Below, in pieces: positions 1 to 4,890 of a DNA stretch of 6,496 nucleotides; within the stretch, counting starts at the first letter, position 1; each line of letters starts with the position of its first letter. The position numbers and the translations under genes are program-made. Below the pieces are notes generated by a model. The model did no database searches. It saw only the letters and a list, made by a program, of their open reading frames with translations, and was not told the origin of the DNA. This DNA comes from Deltaproteobacteria bacterium (GTDB lineage: Bacteria > Myxococcota_A > UBA796 > UBA2385), in the NCBI GenBank assembly GCA_015489145.1, contig WGAH01000345.1:1-6496 (forward strand). The letters are read 5' to 3'.

Positions 1-334
1 AGGCCATCCCGGCGCCCTGGAGCGCCATCCAGCCGACCAGGGCCAGGTTCCAGGCCGGCACCGGCGACAGGACCTGCCCGAACAGCGCCGCGAGGCCGAG
101 GACCGGCCAGGCGACGGGCACCACGTCCACGCCCTCGGGCCAGGCGAGGAAGGGGACGTGCCCCGGCCGCTCGCCGGCCGCGAGGGACTTCGCGACCAGC
201 ACGTGCAGGGGCGTGTTGGGATCGTGGGGGAGCGCCCCGGGGTCGAGCGCCAGCGGCCAGGTGGCCAGGACGGCGCCGACCGCGCAGGCGAGGGCGGCCC
301 AGGCGACCGCCCACCCGGCGTCTTCGCGGGTCAC
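1..334 (-). CDS. Polytopic membrane protein, GT-C glycosyltransferase-like (N-terminal part)
   Basis: The reverse strand is open from a GTG at 334 to the left edge (111 full codons, no stop), so the gene is cut by the window. The N-terminus reads MTREDAGWAVAW and continues as a hydrophobic helix (about residues 8-28) ending in ATWPLALDPG. An extracytoplasmic-looking loop follows with HDPNTPLHVLVAKSLAAGE and FLAWPEG, then two more hydrophobic segments (about 73-90 and from 94). A first helix ending in TWPLAL, an acidic loop with an early Asp (D38) and then clustered helices resembles bacterial GT-C type membrane glycosyltransferases, which use lipid-linked sugars at the membrane. The catalytic region lies outside the window, so the family call is tentative. 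The start is 23 nt after the stop of the upstream lipoprotein gene, consistent with one transcript. A G-rich GGGGGGAG lies directly before the GTG but is unusually close to it. No ATG precedes residue 103, which favours GTG. Confidence 0.72.
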   Translation of the reverse strand, partial: MTREDAGWAVAWAALACAVGAVLATWPLALDPGALPHDPNTPLHVLVAKSLAAGERPGHVPFLAWPEGVDVVPVAWPVLGLAALFGQVLSPVPAWNLALVGWMALQGAGMA

Positions 335-357
335 GCTCCCCCCGGCGGACCGCGCGC

Positions 358-1098
358 CTACCGCGCGGCGCCTTCCGGCGGCGGCCCGGCGGCGCCTTCC
401 GGCGGCGGGGCGGCGCCTTCCGGCGGCGGGGCGGCGCCTTCCGGCGGCGGCCCGGCGGGCGCCCCCGCCTGGCCCCCCTCACCGCCCGGCGGGTTGGGAA
501 GCGCGGCGTCGGGGGACGGGGCGGCCCGGCTGGTCCAGTCGGCCTTCTGCCCCATCTTGACGGTGATGTGGACGTCTTCCCCGTTCAGCTCGATCGGCTC
601 GGGCAGGGCGCCGGACACCTCGGCCACGCCCTGACCCTCCTTGCCGGGGGGCTCCTTGAAGGCCGACACGTAGATCGGCTGGTCGAAGTGCGCCGGCGCC
701 TCGACCTCGTAGTGGCCGTTCTTGAAGCGGTCGGTGTGGACGAGCCGCACCGTCCAGCGATCGCCGTCCTTGTCGAAGGTCTGGAAGTCGATCTGGCCGT
801 CGTCCACGCCCTCGATGTCCACGTCGATCTTCACCGTCGGGGTGTCGGCCTGGATGAAGCGGCTGAACTTGAGCTGGTCGGGGGGAAGGACCTCGGCGGC
901 GGGGGCCGGCGCGTCGCCCTGGGCCACCGGCGGCGGACCGCCTCCCTCGGCGCCCTGGGCGGCGGGGCTGGCGGGGCTGGCGGCCTGCTGGTTCGCCGGC
1001 GGCTGCGGTGCGCCCTCACCGCCTCCTTCGGGCGGCGCCGGGCAGCCCGCGGCGAGGGCGACGCCGAAAAGCAGCATCAACGGGTTCACTCGAGCCAT
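358..1098 (-). CDS. Lipoprotein with beta-rich core and Pro-rich PPPEGAA tail
   Basis: This 246-residue protein is not one I recognise as a named family. It starts with a lipoprotein signal, MARVNPLMLLFGVALAAGC, with lipobox LAAGC and lipidated Cys19. Residues 20-72 are Pro/Gly/Ala/Gln-rich and probably disordered. Residues about 75-185 look like a folded beta-sandwich (VKIDVDIEGVDDGQIDF, RWTVRLVHTDRF, HYEVEAPAHFDQPIYVSAF, EDVHITVKMG). Residues 190-246 are again Pro/Gly-rich and end in four PPPEGAA copies. The core resembles the transthyretin or carboxypeptidase-regulatory-like beta domains common in myxobacterial lipoproteins, but this is a pattern judgement. The ATG at 1098 is chosen because it opens the signal peptide and has GGAGG four bases upstream; the same frame is open far upstream but without coding character. 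It is the middle gene of the leftward cluster, 65 nt after the Asp-rich lipoprotein gene and 23 nt before the membrane-protein gene. Its role is unknown, probably envelope-anchored. Confidence 0.86.
   Translation of the reverse strand: MARVNPLMLLFGVALAAGCPAPPEGGGEGAPQPPANQQAASPASPAAQGAEGGGPPPVAQGDAPAPAAEVLPPDQLKFSRFIQADTPTVKIDVDIEGVDDGQIDFQTFDKDGDRWTVRLVHTDRFKNGHYEVEAPAHFDQPIYVSAFKEPPGKEGQGVAEVSGALPEPIELNGEDVHITVKMGQKADWTSRAAPSPDAALPNPPGGEGGQAGAPAGPPPEGAAPPPEGAAPPPEGAAGPPPEGAAR
364..450 (-). repeat. In-frame 21-bp tandem repeat encoding PPPEGAA x4
   Basis: Four copies of a 7-codon unit encode residues 217-245 of the Pro-rich-tailed lipoprotein. On the + strand the shared core CGCCTTCCGGCGGCGG begins at 369, 393, 414 and 435, giving spacings of 24, 21 and 21. 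The 24-base step comes from one inserted Gly codon between the third and fourth protein copies. The copies are nearly identical at the DNA level, so copy number could change by slippage or recombination without breaking frame. The array ends one codon (Arg) before the TAG stop. Confidence 0.9.
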
Positions 1099-1102
1099 GG
1101 AT

Positions 1103-1107
1103 CCTCC
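1103..1107 (-). promoter_or_regulatory. Ribosome binding site of the Pro-rich-tailed lipoprotein gene
   Basis: On the reverse strand GGAGG lies four bases before the ATG at 1098 (GGAGGATCCATG). It fixes the start at the first residue of the lipoprotein signal. Confidence 0.75.
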
Positions 1108-1109
1108 AT

Positions 1110-1133
1110 GAGGGGCGAGGACGCGCGCCCCTC
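1110..1133 (-). other. Intergenic stem-loop upstream of the second lipoprotein gene
   Basis: A perfect 8-bp inverted repeat, GAGGGGCG (1110-1117) and CGCCCCTC (1126-1133), encloses an 8-base loop between two co-directional genes. There is no T-run after it on either strand, so it is not a standard intrinsic terminator. On the leftward transcript the stem ends two bases before the GGAGG ribosome binding site, so it could stabilise a processed mRNA end or tune translation or readthrough of the downstream genes. That role is inferred. In DNA this GC-rich, such stems also arise by chance. Confidence 0.45.
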
Positions 1134-1163
1134 GGGACGCGCCTCCGCGGAGCGGACGCCGCT

Positions 1164-2126
1164 TCAGCGGGTCGTGCCGCCCCCTTCCAGCGCGGTGCAG
1201 TAACAGGCGGTGAGGCTGCTGGCGGACACCGTGTCGCCGCTGTCGAACGACGCGCTCAGTCCGCTGATCACGAGGTCGCTGCCCGAGGTGATCGCGTCGA
1301 CGGTGAACGATCCGCTGGTCGCGAACTGGGCGCTGCCGCTCGTGTCGGACAGGAAGAGGAACGCGGGAATCGTGCTCGGCGGGGGGACGGGCTTCGAGGG
1401 CTCGGTGATGTCGCCGACGTCGCCGGCCGCCGGCACGCTGTCCATGATGAGCTGGAGCATCTCGCCGGAGTAGGACGCCGGGTCGGCGGCGATCTCGCAG
1501 GCGGTGGAGCTGGTGCTGTCGTAGGCCGACAGCACGAGCGCCGAGCCCGACTCGGCCCAGGCGGCCGTGGTGAAGGTCGTGCCCGAGGACACGGTGATCG
1601 TCACGCCGCAGTCGGCGGGGGTGGTGCCCGTGTCGCCGGTGTCGGAGGGCTCGTCGCAGGCGTCGCCGAGGCCGTCGCCGTCGGCGTCGGCCTGGTCGGG
1701 GTTGGGGGTGTCCGGGCAGTTGTCGACCGCGTCGGGCACGCCGTCCCCGTCGCTGTCGGGCTGCGCGGTGTCGGTGTCCGTGTCGGTGTCGGTGTCCGTG
1801 TCGGCATCCGCGTCGGCGTCGGCATCGGCGTCCGCGTCCGCGTCGGCATCGGCGTCGGTGTCGGTGTCGGTGTCCGCGTCGGCGTCCGCGTCGGTGTCGG
1901 TGTCCGCGTCGGTGTCGGTGTCCGCGTCGGCCTCCTGGCAGTCGGGGGAGCCGGCGCAGCCGTCGTCGTCGCAGTCGAAGGCGCCGTCGCCGTCGTTGTC
2001 GGCGCCGTCCGTGCAGTCGCCGGGCTGCGTGCCCTCGGCGGGGTTGTCGTCGCCCTTGTCGCCGCAGGCGACCGCGAGCCCGAGCACGAGCGAGGCGGAA
2101 AGCGTCCTGATCAGCCAGCCGTTCAT
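1164..2126 (-). CDS. Asp-rich metal-binding lipoprotein with Asp-Ala/Asp-Thr linker and TSP3-like repeat
   Basis: This predicted lipoprotein has 320 residues. The signal MNGWLIRTLSASLVLGLAVAC gives lipobox LAVAC and lipidated Cys21. Residues 36-63 hold a Cys-bracketed Asp motif (CTDGADNDGDG, then DCDDDGC) like the calcium-binding or MopE-type motifs of delta-proteobacterial surface proteins. Residues 67-120 are 27 alternating Asp-Ala or Asp-Thr pairs. Residues 124-158 match a thrombospondin type-3-like repeat (DSDGDGVPDAVDNCP, then DADGDGLGDACD), which usually binds calcium. Residues about 173-315 form a Ser/Thr/Ala-rich, probably beta-structured domain of unknown function with Cys at 173, 210, 308 and 310. 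The start at 2126 is fixed by AAGGAGGA five bases or so upstream and by the signal peptide; an in-frame start 51 bases further upstream would break the signal. It is the first gene of the leftward cluster. A surface-exposed protein on an acidic stalk is the best guess; its ligand is unknown. Confidence 0.9.
   Translation of the reverse strand: MNGWLIRTLSASLVLGLAVACGDKGDDNPAEGTQPGDCTDGADNDGDGAFDCDDDGCAGSPDCQEADADTDTDADTDTDADADADTDTDTDADADADADADADADADADTDTDTDTDTDTAQPDSDGDGVPDAVDNCPDTPNPDQADADGDGLGDACDEPSDTGDTGTTPADCGVTITVSSGTTFTTAAWAESGSALVLSAYDSTSSTACEIAADPASYSGEMLQLIMDSVPAAGDVGDITEPSKPVPPPSTIPAFLFLSDTSGSAQFATSGSFTVDAITSGSDLVISGLSASFDSGDTVSASSLTACYCTALEGGGTTR
1768..1929 (-). repeat. 27-unit hexanucleotide tract encoding (Asp-Ala/Thr)27
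   Basis: Twenty-seven uninterrupted 6-base units, on the + strand GTGTCS, GCGTCS or GCATCS, lie in frame inside the Asp-rich lipoprotein gene. Each encodes Asp plus Ala or Thr, the two differing by one base (GC versus AC at the start of the second codon). In protein order the block sizes are Ala 1, Thr 2, Ala 1, Thr 2, Ala 3, Thr 3, Ala 9, Thr 6. Third positions vary between C and G, and three units use GAT instead of GAC. The mix of pure periodicity with synonymous change suggests both expansion and selection to keep Asp at every other residue. Gain or loss of units keeps the frame. Confidence 0.95.
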
Positions 2127-2130
2127 GCGT

Positions 2131-2138
2131 TCCTCCTT
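2131..2138 (-). promoter_or_regulatory. Strong ribosome binding site of the Asp-rich lipoprotein gene
   Basis: The reverse strand reads AAGGAGGAACGCATG, a near-perfect Shine-Dalgarno at good spacing. It decides in favour of the ATG at 2126 over the longer in-frame start at 2177. It contrasts with the genes at 2209, 4819 and 4891, which have no such site. Confidence 0.9.
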
Positions 2139-2140
2139 GG

Positions 2141-2156
2141 GGGCGCCCATATTGCA
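2141..2156 (+). promoter_or_regulatory. Candidate sigma54-like -24/-12 element for the rightward gene
   Basis: GGGCGCCCATATTGCA aligns with the sigma54 consensus TGGCACG-N4-TTGCA. The GG and GC dinucleotides are 10 bases apart as required and the TTGCA half is perfect; the -24 half has mismatches at the first T, the A and the last G. A start near 2167 would give a leader of about 40 bases before the ATG at 2209. The left half is also an 8-bp palindrome (GGGCGCCC), so a chance match is quite possible. It overlaps the leftward promoter candidate. Confidence 0.3.
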
Positions 2157-2177
2157 CCATGCTCCCGAGCGGCACAA
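2149..2177 (-). promoter_or_regulatory. Candidate sigma70-type promoter for the leftward cluster
   Basis: In the 82-base divergent region the reverse strand has TTGTGC (2177-2172) and CAATAT (2154-2149) separated by 17 bases. CAATAT sits in the only A/T-rich island of the region. A start site a few bases downstream would give a short leader containing the AAGGAGGA site. Matches to the -35 and -10 consensus are only partial, so this is a position-supported guess. Confidence 0.35.
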
Positions 2178-2196
2178 GCCCCCGGGCGCGCCCTGC

Positions 2197-2202
2197 TACC
2201 CT
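2197..2202 (+). promoter_or_regulatory. TANNNT -10-like box (TACCCT) just before the start codon
   Basis: GCTACCCTGCCGCCATG places TACCCT six bases before the ATG at 2209. No Shine-Dalgarno is present. Transcription from such a box would begin at or next to the start codon, making a leaderless mRNA. No recognisable -35 sits 17 bases upstream, which lowers confidence. The same arrangement recurs at the genes starting at 4819 and 4891. Confidence 0.4.
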
Positions 2203-2208
2203 GCCGCC

Positions 2209-3780
2209 ATGCGCTTCTCCCCGTCCGGCCGGATCTTCTGGCTCGCCCTCGCGTGCTCGGCCGCGTGCCGGGATCGCGCCGAGCGCGCGTCCCCGCCGGC
2301 GGCCCCGGCCCCCCGGCGCGCCGCGCCCGCGACGCCGGCGGGGGCCTCCGCGGCACCCCCGGAGCTGTCCGCCCTCCTCGGCCGCCCCGAGGACCTGCGG
2401 GGCTCCTGGCGGGCCGAGCTGGCGGAGGCGGTGCCGGTCCTCCCGGCCCCGGAGGACTGCCCCGACGCCGACGGCGACGGCTTCCCGAGCGCGCTCGCCT
2501 GCCCGGCCCTCCCCGCCGACCGGGCCGACTGCGACGACGGGGACCCGGCGGTCACCCCGGGCAACGAGCGGTGGGTGCGGCCCGGGCCCTTCCTCATGGG
2601 CAGCGCCTCGGAGCTGGCCGGCGCCGACGAGCAGCCGGTCCACGTCGTGTTCCTGTCCGGCTACTGCCTCGACCGGGACGAGGCGACCGCCGCCGACTTC
2701 GCCGCCTGGCTCGCCGCCGCCGGCCGCCGGCCCGCCCGGGACGACTTCCGCCGCCCCCGCGCCGACGAGCCCGACGCCGAGGCCCTTCCTGCCGAGGGCA
2801 TCACCTGGGAGGAGGCGCGCGACTACTGCGCCGCCCGGGGCAAGGCGCTGCCCACCGAGGCCCAGTGGGAAAAGGCCGCCCGCGGCGGCTGCGAGCTCGG
2901 CGGCGACCCGCGGGCCTGCGATCCCGAGGACCTGCGGCCCTACCCGTGGGGAAGCGCGCTGCCCGACTGCCGGCGCGCCAACCACCGGGCCTTCGAGGAA
3001 GGCCGCCTCCACCTGTGCGCCGGGAGCGCCCTTCCCGTGGGCAGCCTCCCCGAGGGGACCGGTCCCTACGGGCACCGCGACCTGGCCGGCAACGTGTGGG
3101 AATACGTCGCCGACGCCTGGAACCCGCGCGTCTACACCGAGACGCCGCGCACCGACCCCGGCGGCCCGGTCGGCGGCTCGGCCCACGTCCTCCGCGGCGG
3201 CGGCTGGAGCACCTTCGGCACCAACATGCGCGTCGCCAACCGCATGAGCGACCTGGTGGCGGGATCGGCCTCGGGGGTGCGCTGCGCCCGCCCCACCGTG
3301 CCCGCGATCCCGGACCCCGCGCCGCCCGCCGAGCTCGTCACCCTCGCCGGCACGGTGCGCGCCGCCTCCGGGGTGCTCGCCGGCAAGGCCCTCTACGTCA
3401 CCGCCTTCGAGGCGCGCGGCGGCGCCGCCCCCTACCCGGGCCAGTCGCCGGCGGCCGAGATCCGCCTCGCGCCCTCGGGCGCGGCGACGCAGCCCTTCGC
3501 GCTTCCCGTGCCGAAGGGCGGCGTCTACCTCGTCTCGGCCAGCCTCGACGCCGGCGAGTCCGCGCCGGGCGCCCCGCCGAGCGGCTCCGGGGGGGTGGGC
3601 ACGGCGGCGGGGACGGTGGAGGCCGACCGCGATCGCGACGGCATCCTCGTCGTGATCCAGCCGCCGGGACAGGCGCCGCCCCAGCCCGGCACCGGCGGCG
3701 CCCCCTTCAGCGCAGGCACGCCGCCACCGTCTCGGCCACCACCCGGTGCCCCGCCGGGGTCCAGTGGCCGTCGTAGGTGA
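2209..3780 (+). CDS. Lipoprotein with MopE-like motif, FGE-like (SUMF1-type) domain and C-terminal beta domain
   Basis: This protein has 523 residues. The N-terminus MRFSPSGRIFWLALACSAAC is a probable lipoprotein signal (Cys16 or Cys20; neither lipobox is canonical), followed by a Pro/Ala linker to about 60. Residues 83-120 match the MopE-type metal-binding motif: DADGDG at 86-91, then DCDDGDPAVTPG at 107-118. Residues about 124-361 are an FGE-sulfatase (SUMF1/EgtB/PvdO-type) domain: PFLMGS, GYCLDRDEAT, GITWEEARDYC with LPTEAQWEKAARGG (197-227), YPWG, GPYGHRDLAGNVWEY (285-299), HVLRGGGWS (326-334) and GVRCAR (356-361). In true FGE two catalytic cysteines follow the GGSY-like motif; here those positions read as Thr335 and Met340, so formylglycine formation is unlikely. 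Residues about 374-486 look like a beta-sandwich, and the last 35 are Pro/Gly-rich. The start is chosen for the signal peptide, since the frame is open further upstream. The gene is divergent from the leftward cluster and overlaps the next gene by 74 bp. A structural or binding role at the cell surface is inferred. Confidence 0.88.
   Translation: MRFSPSGRIFWLALACSAACRDRAERASPPAAPAPRRAAPATPAGASAAPPELSALLGRPEDLRGSWRAELAEAVPVLPAPEDCPDADGDGFPSALACPALPADRADCDDGDPAVTPGNERWVRPGPFLMGSASELAGADEQPVHVVFLSGYCLDRDEATAADFAAWLAAAGRRPARDDFRRPRADEPDAEALPAEGITWEEARDYCAARGKALPTEAQWEKAARGGCELGGDPRACDPEDLRPYPWGSALPDCRRANHRAFEEGRLHLCAGSALPVGSLPEGTGPYGHRDLAGNVWEYVADAWNPRVYTETPRTDPGGPVGGSAHVLRGGGWSTFGTNMRVANRMSDLVAGSASGVRCARPTVPAIPDPAPPAELVTLAGTVRAASGVLAGKALYVTAFEARGGAAPYPGQSPAAEIRLAPSGAATQPFALPVPKGGVYLVSASLDAGESAPGAPPSGSGGVGTAAGTVEADRDRDGILVVIQPPGQAPPQPGTGGAPFSAGTPPPSRPPPGAPPGSSGRRR
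3707..3780. other. Tail-to-tail coding overlap of 74 bp
   Basis: The rightward FGE-like gene ends with TGA at 3778-3780 and the leftward SGNH gene ends with TGA at 3709-3707. The shared segment encodes the last 24 residues of the first protein (low-complexity Pro/Gly/Ser, ending SSGRRR) and, on the other strand, the last 23 residues of the hydrolase, including the catalytic DGHW. No bidirectional terminator fits between the genes. Confidence 0.85.
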
Positions 3781-4819
3781 AGTAGACCCGCTCGCCGGCC
3801 GCGCGGGCGGCGCGCAGCGCCGGGGTGAGGTCGCAGGCCTCCACGCCGAGGTCGGCGAGGAGGCCCAGGGCCGCCCGGCCGGGGGCGTCGGGGTCGGCGT
3901 CGGCCGGGTCCAGGCCGACCAGGGCGAAGGTGGCGGCCAGGCGCGTCTCGTCGACGACGAAGGCCGGCGGCGCGACGGCGACGAGGAGGCGGTCGCCGCG
4001 GCGGCGGGTCTCGTCGCGCAGCTCGGCGAGGGCGCGGCGGGTCTCGGGCAGCAGGGCGCGCAGCTCGCCGGCGCCGGAGCGGGTGAAGGGGGCGAGCTCG
4101 CTCCGCCACCGCCCGCGCTCGGGGCTGTCGGGCCGGCTCAGCTCGGCCGTGCGCCGCCGCATCTGCAGGCGACCCCAGAGGTAGGAGTGGCGCGACAGGA
4201 AGCGCCGCCAGGCCGGCGCGGGCTCGCGGGGAATCGGCGTGCCGTCGGCCCGACCCGAGCGCCGCACCTGCTCGCGGAGCACGGGAAACAGGCGGTCGTC
4301 GGTGAAGTCGTTGCCGAGGAAGAAGGTGTGCAGCACCCCCTCGACGCCGAGCCGTCCGTCGAGGCGACGGTAGCGGATCGTCGCCTGCCAGGTGCCGTAG
4401 CCGTCCGAGCCGGCGTTCCAGAACTCGATGCCCGTCCGCGCGCCGAGGCGGGCGACGAAGGTGTCGTCCTCGTCGACCTGGGCGGCGAAGGTGAAGGAGT
4501 CGCCCGTCGCCAGCCAGCGGGCGCCCGAGGCGGGGCCGGGCTCGGGGCCGCGCAGCCCGAGGGCGTTCACCCGGATCCGCACCCGGTAGCCCAGCGAGGC
4601 GTCCACCCCGGAAAAGCCCGGGCAGGGGCGGCTGATCAGCTCGCGATCCGTGCAGTGCAGGCCGAGGGGGGCGTTGTCCGGCGCGTTGAACAGCAGGTCG
4701 GCGGCGGCGTCGGGCTGGAGGAGGCGCGCCGCGACCTCGGCGAGGAGCAGGCCGGCGAGCAGCCCGCCGGCGAGGAGGGCGAGGCGACCGGGGAGGCGGC
4801 GAAGGGCGGGCGGCTTCAC
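3707..4819 (-). CDS. Membrane-anchored SGNH hydrolase / acyltransferase-like protein (DGHW type)
   Basis: This protein has 370 residues. An N-terminal hydrophobic segment (about 12-28, LALLAGGLLAGLLLAEVAARLL) after a basic MKPPALRRLPGR is a signal anchor, so the domain should face outside. SGNH blocks are clear: GDSF at 106-109 (nucleophile Ser108), NAGSDGYGT at 135-143 (block II Gly), FFLGND at 166-171 (block III Asn170), and DGHWTPAGH at 350-358 (catalytic Asp350 and His352). The D-x-H-W form of block V resembles AlgX/AlgJ-type and related polysaccharide O-acyltransferase or esterase proteins more than classic GDSL lipases, which have D-x-x-H. The substrate cannot be read. The start is a GTG at 4819; the frame is open a little upstream but has no other good start, and no Shine-Dalgarno is present. 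The gene is divergent from another SGNH-like gene 71 bp away and overlaps the upstream-facing FGE-like gene at its 3' end. Confidence 0.88.
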   Translation of the reverse strand: MKPPALRRLPGRLALLAGGLLAGLLLAEVAARLLQPDAAADLLFNAPDNAPLGLHCTDRELISRPCPGFSGVDASLGYRVRIRVNALGLRGPEPGPASGARWLATGDSFTFAAQVDEDDTFVARLGARTGIEFWNAGSDGYGTWQATIRYRRLDGRLGVEGVLHTFFLGNDFTDDRLFPVLREQVRRSGRADGTPIPREPAPAWRRFLSRHSYLWGRLQMRRRTAELSRPDSPERGRWRSELAPFTRSGAGELRALLPETRRALAELRDETRRRGDRLLVAVAPPAFVVDETRLAATFALVGLDPADADPDAPGRAALGLLADLGVEACDLTPALRAARAAGERVYFTYDGHWTPAGHRVVAETVAACLR

Positions 4820-4827
4820 GGCCCGGC

Positions 4828-4833
4828 ATGGTA
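4828..4833 (-). promoter_or_regulatory. TANNNT -10-like box (TACCAT) before the GTG at 4819
   Basis: The reverse strand reads CTACCATGCCGGGCCGTG: TACCAT ends eight bases before the GTG, with no purine-rich ribosome binding site. The stretch GCTACC-TGCCG is shared with the sequence before the ATG at 2209. A leaderless or near-leaderless transcript is inferred. The ATG inside the box is out of frame with the hydrolase. No -35 element is evident. Confidence 0.4.
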
Positions 4834-4875
4834 GCCCGGGACGGCGGGACCCCGGCGGGCGGCGCGGCGCGGCGA

Positions 4876-4881
4876 TAGCCT
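4876..4881 (+). promoter_or_regulatory. TANNNT -10-like box (TAGCCT) before the ATG at 4891
   Basis: GATAGCCTCGCGGTGCGATG places TAGCCT nine bases before the start codon, with no Shine-Dalgarno between. The TAG of the box is also an in-frame stop, which excludes any start upstream of 4891. No -35 element is evident 17 bases upstream. This is the third SD-less start with this arrangement in the window. Confidence 0.38.
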
Positions 4882-4890
4882 CGCGGTGCG

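Noticed and set aside
158..634. Forward frames over the left end with APSGGG repeats
   Set aside because: They are antisense to the PPPEGAA repeat and to the membrane-protein gene, and have no independent support.
1143..1152. 10-bp palindrome CTCCGCGGAG between the two lipoprotein genes
   Set aside because: Too short to call an operator, and such palindromes are frequent by chance in DNA of this composition.
1768..1929. CRISPR array or non-coding microsatellite
   Set aside because: The units are 6 bases long with no spacers, and the tract is in frame within a lipoprotein gene that continues into recognisable motifs on both sides.
1567..2208. In-frame upstream extension of the FGE-like gene giving a Ser-Val/Ser-Ala repeat protein
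   Set aside because: The extension is antisense to the Asp-Ala/Asp-Thr tract. The lipoprotein-type signal at 2209 marks the true N-terminus.
358..3186. A single reverse-strand open frame of over 900 codons spanning three gene regions
   Set aside because: Only its last part (from ATG 1098) encodes a signal peptide and domain-like sequence. The remainder is Arg/Gly/His-rich shadow translation of the genes in other frames, expected in very GC-rich DNA.
1008..3776. A long forward open frame with runs of Val-Gly and Arg
   Set aside because: It is the antisense and off-frame reading of the Asp-rich lipoprotein repeat and the FGE-like gene. It has no domain motifs, and the real frames carry lipoboxes and family signatures.
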